From assembly GCA_016218715.1 (NCBI GenBank), contig JACRDG010000070.1, forward strand, positions 1-64,000: 64,000 nucleotides of DNA, in the 5' to 3' direction. Position numbers and translations under genes: made by a program. The notes beneath the pieces are model-generated. The model was not told where the DNA came from, ran no database searches, and saw nothing but the letters and a program-made list of their open reading frames with translations. The stretch comes from Desulfomonile tiedjei. GTDB taxonomy: Bacteria > Desulfobacterota > Desulfomonilia > Desulfomonilales > Desulfomonilaceae. Below, piece by piece: positions 45,401 through 52,486 of the stretch. Within the stretch, counting starts at the first letter, position 1; every line of letters starts with the position of its first letter.

Positions 45401-48400
45401 CGTAGGTGACGTGGACGACAATGGCCTCGTCGATGTGGCGGTCGGAATTACCGGGGCTCGAAACCAGATCTTTTACAATACGGGATTCAATACCGGCACT
45501 ACCCTGCATCACGGGGACGCTGCCGATGTGGACATCCGGGTGCAGTCCCTACCCACCGCCTATTCGGCAAGCGTCAGCGTGCCGTACGGCAGTTCTCCGG
45601 TAACGTTCAATATATACGGTTATGACCCCGATCCGGGGAACCACATTCGCCAGTTCGATCTCGTGGACAATTACGAGACCATCCACGGGTCCGTCGTCAT
45701 TGGCAGCGCCATCTCTGATGGGGACGGCAATTACCACGCGGTTGTGACCTATACTCCCGTCTCAGGGTATTGGGGACCGGACGGCTTCGAGTTCACCTTT
45801 TCCACTCCAGGAGGCGCGTGGAATGGAATTGCCCAGGCCGGCGTGAATATCGGAGCCGCGGGCGATACAGCCGACGCGAACGGCACGGCCCTGGCCGATC
45901 TGAACGGCGATGGGATGCTGGATCTGGTGGCAGCAAAGAACGGCATCACCGAGTACTACTTGAATAACGGGTCCGGCTTTTTTCAGACCGGCCTCGAGAT
46001 GTACGACACAAACGGGACGTCTTCGGTAAGTTCCCTGGAGCTTGCCACCGGTGACCTCAATGGTGACGGGTACGCCGATGTAGCAGTGAGGACCGTCAAC
46101 ACCCTGACCTACGACCTTGTTTACCTCTGGAATCCCACCACCAACACGTTCAGCACGCCTTCCCAGCTTACAAAAGCTACGGGGCAGTCCTCAGGAGACG
46201 TTGCCCTCGGGGACATCAATGGAGATGGTCGTCTTGATATTGTAAGGGTACACGATCGCGTTGGGGAGATTTACCTGAACAACGGTGACGGGACCTTTCC
46301 TACTACAGCTACATCCATGCTGCCCACTCCTTCCGGCACTCCCGGCACTACCGGCACCTATGTTTGTGTAGCTACCGGAGATTTCAACGACGACGGGAGC
46401 ACGGACATCTTCGTAGGTAAGGGAACCAATACCACCGCCAATTATAACCACTTATTGTTCTACAATGACCGTAATGCCGATTATTCCAGCGGAAACTTCA
46501 CCGTTGCTCATGTCCAGACCCTTCCGAATACGGGCAGGGGTGGGGCGACCGGCTGTGATGTCGGCGACGTGGACGGTGACGGGCACATGGACATTGTGGT
46601 TGCGAGGGGAGGAAGCGGTAACTACTTTTATAGGTGGACGTCGGAGAGCGGTGGCATTGTCACTTGGACTGCGAGCTCGATAGGAACGGCCAGCGGTAGT
46701 ACCGAGATAAGCCTTGCCGATGTGGACCGTGATGGAGACATGGATGTCCTGGTGGCCAGGAATGGTCAGGAGCTCAGGCTATACACGTACTACGCTGGGA
46801 CGTTCAACGGCCATGGGTCGGACGTCAGCAGCGGCAATCTGGATGCTTTGAGCTTGGCCGTGGGCGATGTGGACGGCAACGGGGGCATCGACGTGGTCGT
46901 AGGCTTGGACGGCGCCCGCAGCCAGATCTTTTACAACCTCGGGTTCGGATCCGGCTCGACTCTGATTCATGGGGCGCCGGCCACGGTGGGGATCCAGGTG
47001 GAACCTATCACCAACTGGAGCTTTGAAAATGCGTATTCGGGGTGGACGCAGAGCGAAACATACGAGATGTCGACGCCTTACCCCGCCTATGTCTCGGAAT
47101 TAGGCACTTTCGGCATTTTATCGTCCACACTGAGCCCCTGGGACCCCATGAGCTCTGACCCGCTGAAGAACCAACCCCCCGTGGTGCACGATTACTACAA
47201 CGGCGATGACCAGATGCAGTATTCGCCGCAGTTGCTGGACGCTATGTATTATTCCGGGTGGGGGATGACGGTCCCGGGGAGCGCAACGGATCACACCGCG
47301 GTCATCCTGAGCGGGGGCCTCAGAGACGCCACCCTCACCCACGACCCCGTAACTATCACGCAGTACACGTCAGATCCGAATATTGCATTTCTCGAGCTTA
47401 GCTGGGATATGGCTTATTGGAACTCCAACTACGGCGCGGCAGACGGGTCGAAGTTTTCCGCCACTCAATACATTGCGGTAACGCTGTACGACGCGGATAG
47501 TCCCGGAACATCGTTCACCTACACCACGACTAATGCCAACAGCCCGACGACAGGGGTTGTCCCTTCGATGCAGCACTTTTCGATATTGTTGCCTGGAACG
47601 GACCCGCTCGTCACGATGCTGAGAGGTTCGGGGACGCATAATGTGGGTGTGAAGATAGAAGTGTGCGGTATGGACTGGTACCTTGACGCGGCGATCGATC
47701 ACTTCAAGCTGGTTCCGTACCGCCAGGGTCCTTTCGGGGGTCCGGATCTCGGCGCGCCCGACATGATGATGTCCCAAGCGCTTGACACCGGCCCGGTCGT
47801 TACTGCGCTCGATTCAGGAACCATGACCAAGAGCTTCGTTGCTGACGAGGGAACGTCCGCGCTCGCGACGGTTAATCTGTCGTCTCCCGCGACCGCCCCG
47901 TCTTTGTTGAGCACGCTCAAGAGCACTCCCACGAGCCTCACGCCCTTATCGGTGGACCCGATGCCGAGCACGTCTTCCACTCCGGCCTATGCGTCGTACC
48001 TCGTGGACGAAACTCCTGGCTCCAAGTTGTTTGTTGACCTAAGCCCCACTGGCTTTACGACTTCCGCAGTGACCACCACACTCGCCACCGATCCTGTACC
48101 TCTCACCACTGATCTTTGGGCTGTGACGGACGTCGCTCCCACCACGCCTGTCAAGCCGGTCGATACCAGCGACTCGGGGTCGGCGAGCACGGATGTCTTC
48201 GCTCTCGTCGCCGGAAGATCGGAAACCCCGATGCAACCTGACCAGGACTATAGCCTCGCGGGTATTACCGCACAATCTTTTGCTGTTTATCAGGATAGTC
48301 CTGCGATGAATGCCAGTCTCGTCGGCAAGTTGGGTGATGATTACGATCCCAAGCTCGCGCTGATTCTGGACCTCGACGATATAAGCGCGTTGCACGTGCT

Positions 48401-48524
48401 CGAGGCTCAGGCACAGGGATTGGGCTTGCAAGGAACTCCGTATCGCGACGAACTGGGTGCGAGACTATCAGCCGGAGTATCTATCGCCTTTGATATGGAC
48501 TCCATAAGGCTTGCTGAGATCTAG
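42489..48524 (+). CDS. giant LEPR-XLL/DUF4347 protein with two FG-GAP propellers
   Basis: A 2011-residue protein with GAGGAGG five bases before the ATG. The N-terminus has a LEPR-XLL-type motif (LEERIVLDAS, residues ~21-30), common at the start of very large surface/secreted repeat proteins. A DUF4347 domain follows (about 83-235, VDHGADGLIKIG, EFFGCSIANSAGG). After a ~280-residue beta-rich region come two homologous modules (about 519-1017 and 1020-1505). Each has an immunoglobulin-like part followed by seven FG-GAP/VCBS repeats with integrin-type calcium loops (DLNGDGNLD, DFNGDGAAD, DVDRDGDLD). Seven repeats per module predict one seven-bladed propeller each. The C-terminal ~500 residues are Ser/Thr-rich. 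Probably a calcium-stabilised extracellular adhesin. No type I secretion genes are adjacent. Confidence 0.9.
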   Translation: MGTWFKRRFKYYGPEMILDVLEERIVLDASVATNADNHDANAGSTTPVGDVPTSSNAAESSAVAASSTQSDSVHDAQAQVFSQKLDVVLVSSDVSALEVASVTVADGAKVIVYDAAKDNLTTITTALDNLVQSAGQQIGTLAIVDHGADGLIKIGTDHITSGNMFKFSATFDALGEDLAPDAQIEFFGCSIANSAGGQALIDQVASSTHSVVFASTDVTGGTSSDWTLEYSSDPGAVIVPLLTVGSATGPELIFSGYSPVDDLSNPDCHQYFSALDSLDVHASNSGTGYTTQYAEIWTFHLDVATDVIIGMQTCHPDLNHSHAGGVSNNLFIDCWLDLYSGTTTAGTRIASIDDWIGPGTTQVPDWHGNDALLAGGATLHLGPGDYCIQATSWNDGTYDYMNGGYYLLSNVPLNTPTTGHYVAPPTVGDIPDVQRGTNFGTYDYDVHSYFVDTPGGGLSYQLGAVSYVNGLVLGATPTVDASGDVRFTSSAGSTGSAVVQVRAHDGELYTRYETFSLTVSGYELPIAESQSVTIPYVGSPTPPSTTITVYGHDPGYTPHAAADVQFDVVTGDSVTHGTLTPSGNAIYDGLDSSGHGIYHQVYIYTPDVGYQGTDHFSFTFSTEGGTWKGFATTGITIGTAQDTNSSYDLAFADLNGDGNLDLVAAKSNGATNPDVNSNYYIGNGNGTFLNGVALQYLTGSAAGDSVVLATGDLNHDGFADVVVRNGIAGATSTQADAVYLWNDALQGFSPVAQLTKASAQSKGSIALDDFNGDGNLDIVRVYDSTGEIFLNNGDGTFPGTASIILPNMGGTYAVVATGDFNGDGAADIFVGRSGAGETHYVFFNDGSGNFTFTDAKALPAGGAGYATDVAVGDMDADGDLDIVVARGTNTNYFYMNGGNVGGYTDWGTPYQITTDANNSVGIALGDVDRDGDLDVVVANNGQNVRLYSYNGTTGFTGSNLSSGNLNALSVAVGDVDDNGLVDVAVGITGARNQIFYNTGFNTGTTLHHGDAADVDIRVQSLPTAYSASVSVPYGSSPVTFNIYGYDPDPGNHIRQFDLVDNYETIHGSVVIGSAISDGDGNYHAVVTYTPVSGYWGPDGFEFTFSTPGGAWNGIAQAGVNIGAAGDTADANGTALADLNGDGMLDLVAAKNGITEYYLNNGSGFFQTGLEMYDTNGTSSVSSLELATGDLNGDGYADVAVRTVNTLTYDLVYLWNPTTNTFSTPSQLTKATGQSSGDVALGDINGDGRLDIVRVHDRVGEIYLNNGDGTFPTTATSMLPTPSGTPGTTGTYVCVATGDFNDDGSTDIFVGKGTNTTANYNHLLFYNDRNADYSSGNFTVAHVQTLPNTGRGGATGCDVGDVDGDGHMDIVVARGGSGNYFYRWTSESGGIVTWTASSIGTASGSTEISLADVDRDGDMDVLVARNGQELRLYTYYAGTFNGHGSDVSSGNLDALSLAVGDVDGNGGIDVVVGLDGARSQIFYNLGFGSGSTLIHGAPATVGIQVEPITNWSFENAYSGWTQSETYEMSTPYPAYVSELGTFGILSSTLSPWDPMSSDPLKNQPPVVHDYYNGDDQMQYSPQLLDAMYYSGWGMTVPGSATDHTAVILSGGLRDATLTHDPVTITQYTSDPNIAFLELSWDMAYWNSNYGAADGSKFSATQYIAVTLYDADSPGTSFTYTTTNANSPTTGVVPSMQHFSILLPGTDPLVTMLRGSGTHNVGVKIEVCGMDWYLDAAIDHFKLVPYRQGPFGGPDLGAPDMMMSQALDTGPVVTALDSGTMTKSFVADEGTSALATVNLSSPATAPSLLSTLKSTPTSLTPLSVDPMPSTSSTPAYASYLVDETPGSKLFVDLSPTGFTTSAVTTTLATDPVPLTTDLWAVTDVAPTTPVKPVDTSDSGSASTDVFALVAGRSETPMQPDQDYSLAGITAQSFAVYQDSPAMNASLVGKLGDDYDPKLALILDLDDISALHVLEAQAQGLGLQGTPYRDELGARLSAGVSIAFDMDSIRLAEI

Positions 48525-48561
48525 TGCCAATGCGCGATCAAGGAAGTGATACTGCTGATGG

Positions 48562-48627
48562 GGCGCTCGTGGGAGGTCTCCGGAGCGCGGTCAGGCTGTG
48601 CCCTCCGTGGCGGAGGAGACCTCCCGG
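48562..48627 (+). repeat. 66-bp imperfect palindromic intergenic repeat, copy A
   Basis: Begins GGCGCTCGTGGGAGGTCTCC and ends GGAGGAGACCTCCCGG, so the two ends are themselves inverted. An inverted copy lies at 59112-59176. Confidence 0.75.
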
Positions 48628-48700
48628 TAAAAGCCCTTGGTAGGCATTTCGATACCACCTGTTTGAGGGCGCGTTGGCTTGATTACCTTTTGTTGCCCCG

Positions 48701-48743
48701 ATCTTTACCCAATCTTTACCTTTCCTTATTCCGATCTTCACCG
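48701..48743 (+). promoter_or_regulatory. helically phased direct repeats upstream of msrAB
   Basis: GATCTTTACC (48701), AATCTTTACC (48712) and GATCTTCACC (48734) begin 11 and 22 bp apart, one and two helical turns. This is the layout used by OmpR/PhoB-type regulators. The start codon is about 97 bp downstream. Confidence 0.35.
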
Positions 48744-48839
48744 TCCGTGCACATCCTCAGTTCAAGAGTCGAGCGTAACAGTTACCTGAAACGCTTCGGC
48801 ATATCTCGATTGAGATAATCAGGAAATGAGGTTGGTGCC

Positions 48840-49916
48840 ATGTTCGCATTACTCGTAAAGATCTTCGTTGCCAGCCTTTGTGTTCTCGCGCTCGCGGCTG
48901 CGGTGGCCTCAGCGCAGATGCAACACGAAAAAGCTACCTTTGCAGGCGGATGTTTCTGGTGCATGGAGCCGCCGTTCGAAAAACTGGACGGTGTGGTGGA
49001 AGTCCTGGCCGGCTATACCGGCGGAACCGGTCCGAATCCTACCTATGAAGACTACGCGCAAAAAGGCTACATCGAAGCCGTGCAGATTACCTACGATCCG
49101 TCGAAAGTATCGTATCCGCGGCTGCTGGACGTGTTCTGGAGACAGGTCGACCCCACCGACGCCAATGGACAGTTCGTCGACCGAGGGCCGGAGTATCGGT
49201 CAGCCATCTTCTACCGAAACAACGAACAAAAGCAGGCTGCCGAAAAATCGAAAGAGGAACTCGCAAAATCAGGGAGATTCGACAAGCCGCTAGCGACCGA
49301 GATCCTCAAGGATTCGGCATTCTATAAGGCTGAAGAATACCATCAGGATTATTACAAAAAGAACCCGCTGCGGTACAAATACTATCGGTACAATTCCGGC
49401 CGTGACCGCTACTTGGACAAGGTTTGGAGCGCTGACAGGAACCCAAAAGACAGAAAGGAAGCCGCCGTGGATTACAAACGACCGAGCAAGGAAGAGCTGA
49501 AAAAGACATTGACCCCATTGCAGTACAGAGTCACCCAGGAAGAGGGGACGGAACCTGCGTTTCATAACGAATACTGGGACAACAAGGGGCCAGGGATCTA
49601 TGTAGACATTGTGTCCGGCGAGCCCCTTTTCAGCTCGCTGGATAAATACGATTCGGGTACCGGATGGCCGAGCTTCACACGGCCGCTGGAGCCGGGGAAT
49701 GTCGTGCAGAAAGAGGACAGGAGCTTCTTCACGAGCCGTACGGAAATACGGAGCCGAAAAGCCGACTCTCACCTCGGGCACGTATTCCAGGATGGACCGA
49801 AGCCAACCGGGCTCCGCTACTGCATGAACTCCGCGGCGCTCCGATTCATCCCGGAAAAAGATCTTGAAAAGGAGGGTTACGGCCAGTACCAGAAGCTTTT
49901 TGCGAAGTCAGAATGA
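48840..49916 (+). CDS. msrAB: exported methionine sulfoxide reductase MsrA-MsrB fusion
   Basis: A 358-residue protein with a signal peptide ([20 protein letters not shown] ending SAQ). The MsrA domain (about 28-185) has the catalytic GCFWC motif and YHQDYY. The MsrB domain (about 215-345) has GTGWPSF, the SHLGHVF block and the catalytic cysteine in [11 protein letters not shown]. The MsrB zinc-binding CxxC before GEPLFSS is absent (IVSGEPLF), as in zinc-free MsrB forms. It repairs oxidised methionine in exported proteins. It ends six bases from the convergent TauE gene. Confidence 0.95.
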   Translation: MFALLVKIFVASLCVLALAAAVASAQMQHEKATFAGGCFWCMEPPFEKLDGVVEVLAGYTGGTGPNPTYEDYAQKGYIEAVQITYDPSKVSYPRLLDVFWRQVDPTDANGQFVDRGPEYRSAIFYRNNEQKQAAEKSKEELAKSGRFDKPLATEILKDSAFYKAEEYHQDYYKKNPLRYKYYRYNSGRDRYLDKVWSADRNPKDRKEAAVDYKRPSKEELKKTLTPLQYRVTQEEGTEPAFHNEYWDNKGPGIYVDIVSGEPLFSSLDKYDSGTGWPSFTRPLEPGNVVQKEDRSFFTSRTEIRSRKADSHLGHVFQDGPKPTGLRYCMNSAALRFIPEKDLEKEGYGQYQKLFAKSE

Positions 49917-49922
49917 CACGAA

Positions 49923-50876
49923 TCACAAGAAATAGCCGACCACGTACTGCAGTCCGAGCCCGGCTATCACGATCGCCAACACAGGGCGGATAATACTGCT
50001 CGGCACGTACTTTTGAGCGCTCGCGCCCAGGTACATGCCGACGAACCCGCCTATGCCGAAAAGAAAACCCAGCAACCAGTCGGGTCGGACGGACTGGCCG
50101 GGGAGCGCCACCAGTGGGCCGAAGAACTCATAGAAGATTACCCCGCCTACCGAGGTCACGCACGTTCCCATCAGGGTAGCCCCAGCTATCGTATGAATCG
50201 GCAGTCCGAAAAAGGAGACAATGAACGGAGCTATGATCGCGCCGCCACCTATGCCGTAAACTCCGCCGATCAGGCCCACCACGAGGGAAAGCAGGAACAA
50301 CCCTGTGGTGTGAAACCGAAAACACTCGCCAAAGAACTCATACTCGGTACAGGAGAGAGACCAACTTATCGTACGGATTGTCGGTCGATCGCAGTTCGAC
50401 GCCCCCGCGCAGGATGCCCCCGCGGCTGCCTGTTGGCGCATTCTCGTTTCCGCTGCCTGTCCCGAGGTCTTCTTGCCTCGGCCCGTGACGAGCTGATACA
50501 ACATGCGCCCGCCGATATAGAACAGTACGCATCCGACAAAAAGCTTGAACGCCCTCGGATCGGGGAGATACCAGATTCGGATGAAGAGACCGAGCACCAG
50601 ACCCGGGATCGTTCCGATAATGATGTTCCAGGCCAAAGGCCAATTCATACGTCCTTCTCTGAAGTACCGATAGACCGCGCTCGGGATGCCGACCACGTTG
50701 AACACGAGATTGGTTGGGGTTACGGAAGGACTCGTGAATCCCAGGATGCTCATCTGAAAGGGCAAGATGAGAAAAGCTCCTGAGATACCGCCCATGGATG
50801 TAAAGAAGGAGATCACCAACCCCACCAGGGGAGGGATCCAGATTGCTGTTTCGACTCCTGAAACGGGAAAGGTCAT
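49923..50876 (-). CDS. TauE/SafE-family permease
   Basis: A 317-residue membrane protein with about eight helices in two similar halves, each starting with the family's glycine-rich signature (FFTSMGGISGAFLILPF and LIGGVYGIGGGAIIAPF). A cytoplasmic cysteine-containing loop lies at about residues 135-180 (ASCAGASNCDR). Characterised relatives export sulfite, sulfoacetate or other organosulfur anions, which suits a sulfur-metabolising organism, but the substrate is unassigned. GGAGGATGCA precedes the ATG. Confidence 0.9.
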   Translation of the reverse strand: MTFPVSGVETAIWIPPLVGLVISFFTSMGGISGAFLILPFQMSILGFTSPSVTPTNLVFNVVGIPSAVYRYFREGRMNWPLAWNIIIGTIPGLVLGLFIRIWYLPDPRAFKLFVGCVLFYIGGRMLYQLVTGRGKKTSGQAAETRMRQQAAAGASCAGASNCDRPTIRTISWSLSCTEYEFFGECFRFHTTGLFLLSLVVGLIGGVYGIGGGAIIAPFIVSFFGLPIHTIAGATLMGTCVTSVGGVIFYEFFGPLVALPGQSVRPDWLLGFLFGIGGFVGMYLGASAQKYVPSSIIRPVLAIVIAGLGLQYVVGYFL

Positions 50877-51018
50877 TGCATCCTCCGAACCGAAGCACGG
50901 CAGCGCTTACAATGGGGTCTTGACCGTACAGTGGGGCGGCCTTGCGAGTGGCCATCCTCCCCGGTGAGGTGACACGTTTCTGGACAAACTCGTGTCACTA
51001 TGATAGAGACATCCTCAC

Positions 51019-51033
51019 AATCTTGTCAAGATT
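51019..51033. promoter_or_regulatory. palindrome in the permease-tunR intergenic region
   Basis: AATCTTGTCAAGATT is a perfect dyad around a central T, followed by a T run. The single-base centre makes a hairpin unlikely, so an operator is preferred. It shares the TCAAGA half-site with the dyad at 4825-4838. Confidence 0.3.
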
Positions 51034-51071
51034 TTTGCTTAGGACAGATTATGGGATCGGGGGAGGAAGTG

Positions 51072-51080
51072 TGCTATAGT
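51072..51080 (+). promoter_or_regulatory. extended -10 element for tunR
   Basis: TGCTATAGT fits the extended -10 consensus (TGn-TATAAT, one mismatch), about 130 bp upstream of the start codon. No good -35 is seen. Confidence 0.3.
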
Positions 51081-51211
51081 TGAACGTCTCGATGTCCGTT
51101 CAAAAGCTCGGAACAGGGTTGTGATGCGTTTCGAATCGGTCCGCCGTTTTCAGTGCGCTTCACGATGAGATTGCTCACGAGACGGGAATAGGGCTGGGAG
51201 AGTAGCAGATA

Positions 51212-52327
51212 ATGCCTCGCAGGATAGCCAGAAGTCCCGCATCGACAGCCCGGGGCGGTGCTCGTGCCGGTTCCGGTCCCCTGAACCCCGCGCGCATCTC
51301 CGTGGTACCGGGGGGAACGCGACATCTCGATCCGACTCAGTTGGCCAAACTGGAGCGTGAGTTTCGCTCATGGTCAGAGGCTGCGTCCCGGCCCGACATA
51401 CGAGCCTCCCGGAGGCGGATTCTCCTGATTTTTCTCTTGATCCGTTACACCGGCGCCCGCCTGAACGAAGTCCTGGCCCTTGATCTCCGCAAGCACATCG
51501 ACGTCCCCGAACGCGTCGTCTCTTACGGCAGCGCCTCTTCGGCCGATAATTGCCGGGGCCGGAAGGTGCAGATTTCTGCGGAATTGATGTCCGAGATCCA
51601 AGCAGCAGTGGATGATCCTGTCTGTGGGGCAGAAGGGGGCTCGGTGTTGCGGGTAGATCCCGGGCATGTCCGGCGCAAATTCTATGAGCGCTCCGTGGCC
51701 TGCGGTTTCGCGCAGGATCTGGGCTCGCCGAATGCCATTCGGAGGGCCAGAGCCGTCGAACTGATGCAGAGCAACATGCCGTTACCCGCGGTGCAAAGGC
51801 TGTTGGGACATTCGACCCCGAACCTGACCGCATCGCTGGTCGAGTTTTCCGATGAAGATATTCATCAGGTGACGCGGCACTTCATGGAGCGGGAAAGCCG
51901 AAGGAAGACCAGTGCGCGGAACACGTTTTTCGGAAAGATTCGCGCGATCCGGAAGGGGGACATTCAGTCCCAGGTCGAACTGGCCACCGTAGGTGGGGAC
52001 GCAGTCACGACCATTATCACGAACAACAGTTTGGAACGGCTGGGATTGAAGAGAGGTTCCCTGGTCGTCGCCGAGGTAAAGGCCCCCTGGGTAACAGTCC
52101 TAAAGGCCCAGACCAGACCGCTGTGCTCCGCTGAGAACCTTTTTCTCGGAACCGTGACTCAAGTTCGCCGTGGTAAGCTCACCACCGAATTCATTGTGCG
52201 CATTCAGGACGGAACGGAGTTGTGCTCGCTCGTGACCGAGGAGAGCAGGCGCAAGCTTAATGTGGAAAAGAACGACCGTGTGTGGGTATTGTTCAACAGC
52301 TTTGCGGTGATTCTGCATGTCGATTAG
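51212..52327 (+). CDS. tunR: TunR-type regulator: dead integrase fold with two TOBE/Mop domains
   Basis: A 371-residue protein. Residues ~45-225 have a tyrosine-recombinase fold: YTGARLNEVLALD with the first arginine, then LLGHSTPNLT. The HxxR box reads NAIR, and the nucleophilic tyrosine after LGHSTPNLT is replaced by leucine (ASLVEF), so it cannot recombine DNA. Residues ~232-300 and ~305-371 are two Mop/TOBE domains (NTFFGKIRAIRKGDIQSQVE, NLFLGTVTQVRRGKLTTEF) that bind molybdate or tungstate. This architecture is known from TunR of Desulfovibrio, which regulates tungstate and molybdate uptake and Mo/W enzyme genes. No mod or tup transporter is in the window. GGAGAG precedes the ATG. Confidence 0.88.
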   Translation: MPRRIARSPASTARGGARAGSGPLNPARISVVPGGTRHLDPTQLAKLEREFRSWSEAASRPDIRASRRRILLIFLLIRYTGARLNEVLALDLRKHIDVPERVVSYGSASSADNCRGRKVQISAELMSEIQAAVDDPVCGAEGGSVLRVDPGHVRRKFYERSVACGFAQDLGSPNAIRRARAVELMQSNMPLPAVQRLLGHSTPNLTASLVEFSDEDIHQVTRHFMERESRRKTSARNTFFGKIRAIRKGDIQSQVELATVGGDAVTTIITNNSLERLGLKRGSLVVAEVKAPWVTVLKAQTRPLCSAENLFLGTVTQVRRGKLTTEFIVRIQDGTELCSLVTEESRRKLNVEKNDRVWVLFNSFAVILHVD

Positions 52328-52486
52328 TGTTGCGGGTGGGACCGCCGTTCAAGCGGCGCCGCGGACCCGGCAGCTTGACCGGCGGCAACCGGCCTCAGCG
52401 CGGGTCACCCAGTGCGCGACGAACGCGTGCCAGCAACCATGCATTTGCCTGTGTGTTTTCCCGTCGACCAAGGAGGTCAAACCTGC

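Larger units (their letters stand above)
48525..48839. other. intergenic upstream of msrAB with repeats
   Basis: 315 bp holding a 66-bp palindromic repeat (48562-48627) and direct repeats of RATCTTYACC (48701, 48712, 48734). No gene is supported. Confidence 0.5.
50877..51211. other. divergent intergenic region between permease and tunR
   Basis: 335 bp. It contains a 15-bp palindrome (51019-51033) and an extended -10 element (51072-51080). No gene is supported. Confidence 0.5.

Noticed and set aside
43965-45512. 515-codon minus-strand frame opposite the giant gene
   Set aside because: It mirrors the FG-GAP repeats of the plus-strand gene; the long antisense frame follows from GC-rich codon bias and has no family features or ribosome-binding site.
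51212-52327. Integrase gene as evidence of a mobile element
   Set aside because: The catalytic Tyr and His are lost and TOBE domains follow, so it is a regulator. No attachment site or other mobility genes were seen.
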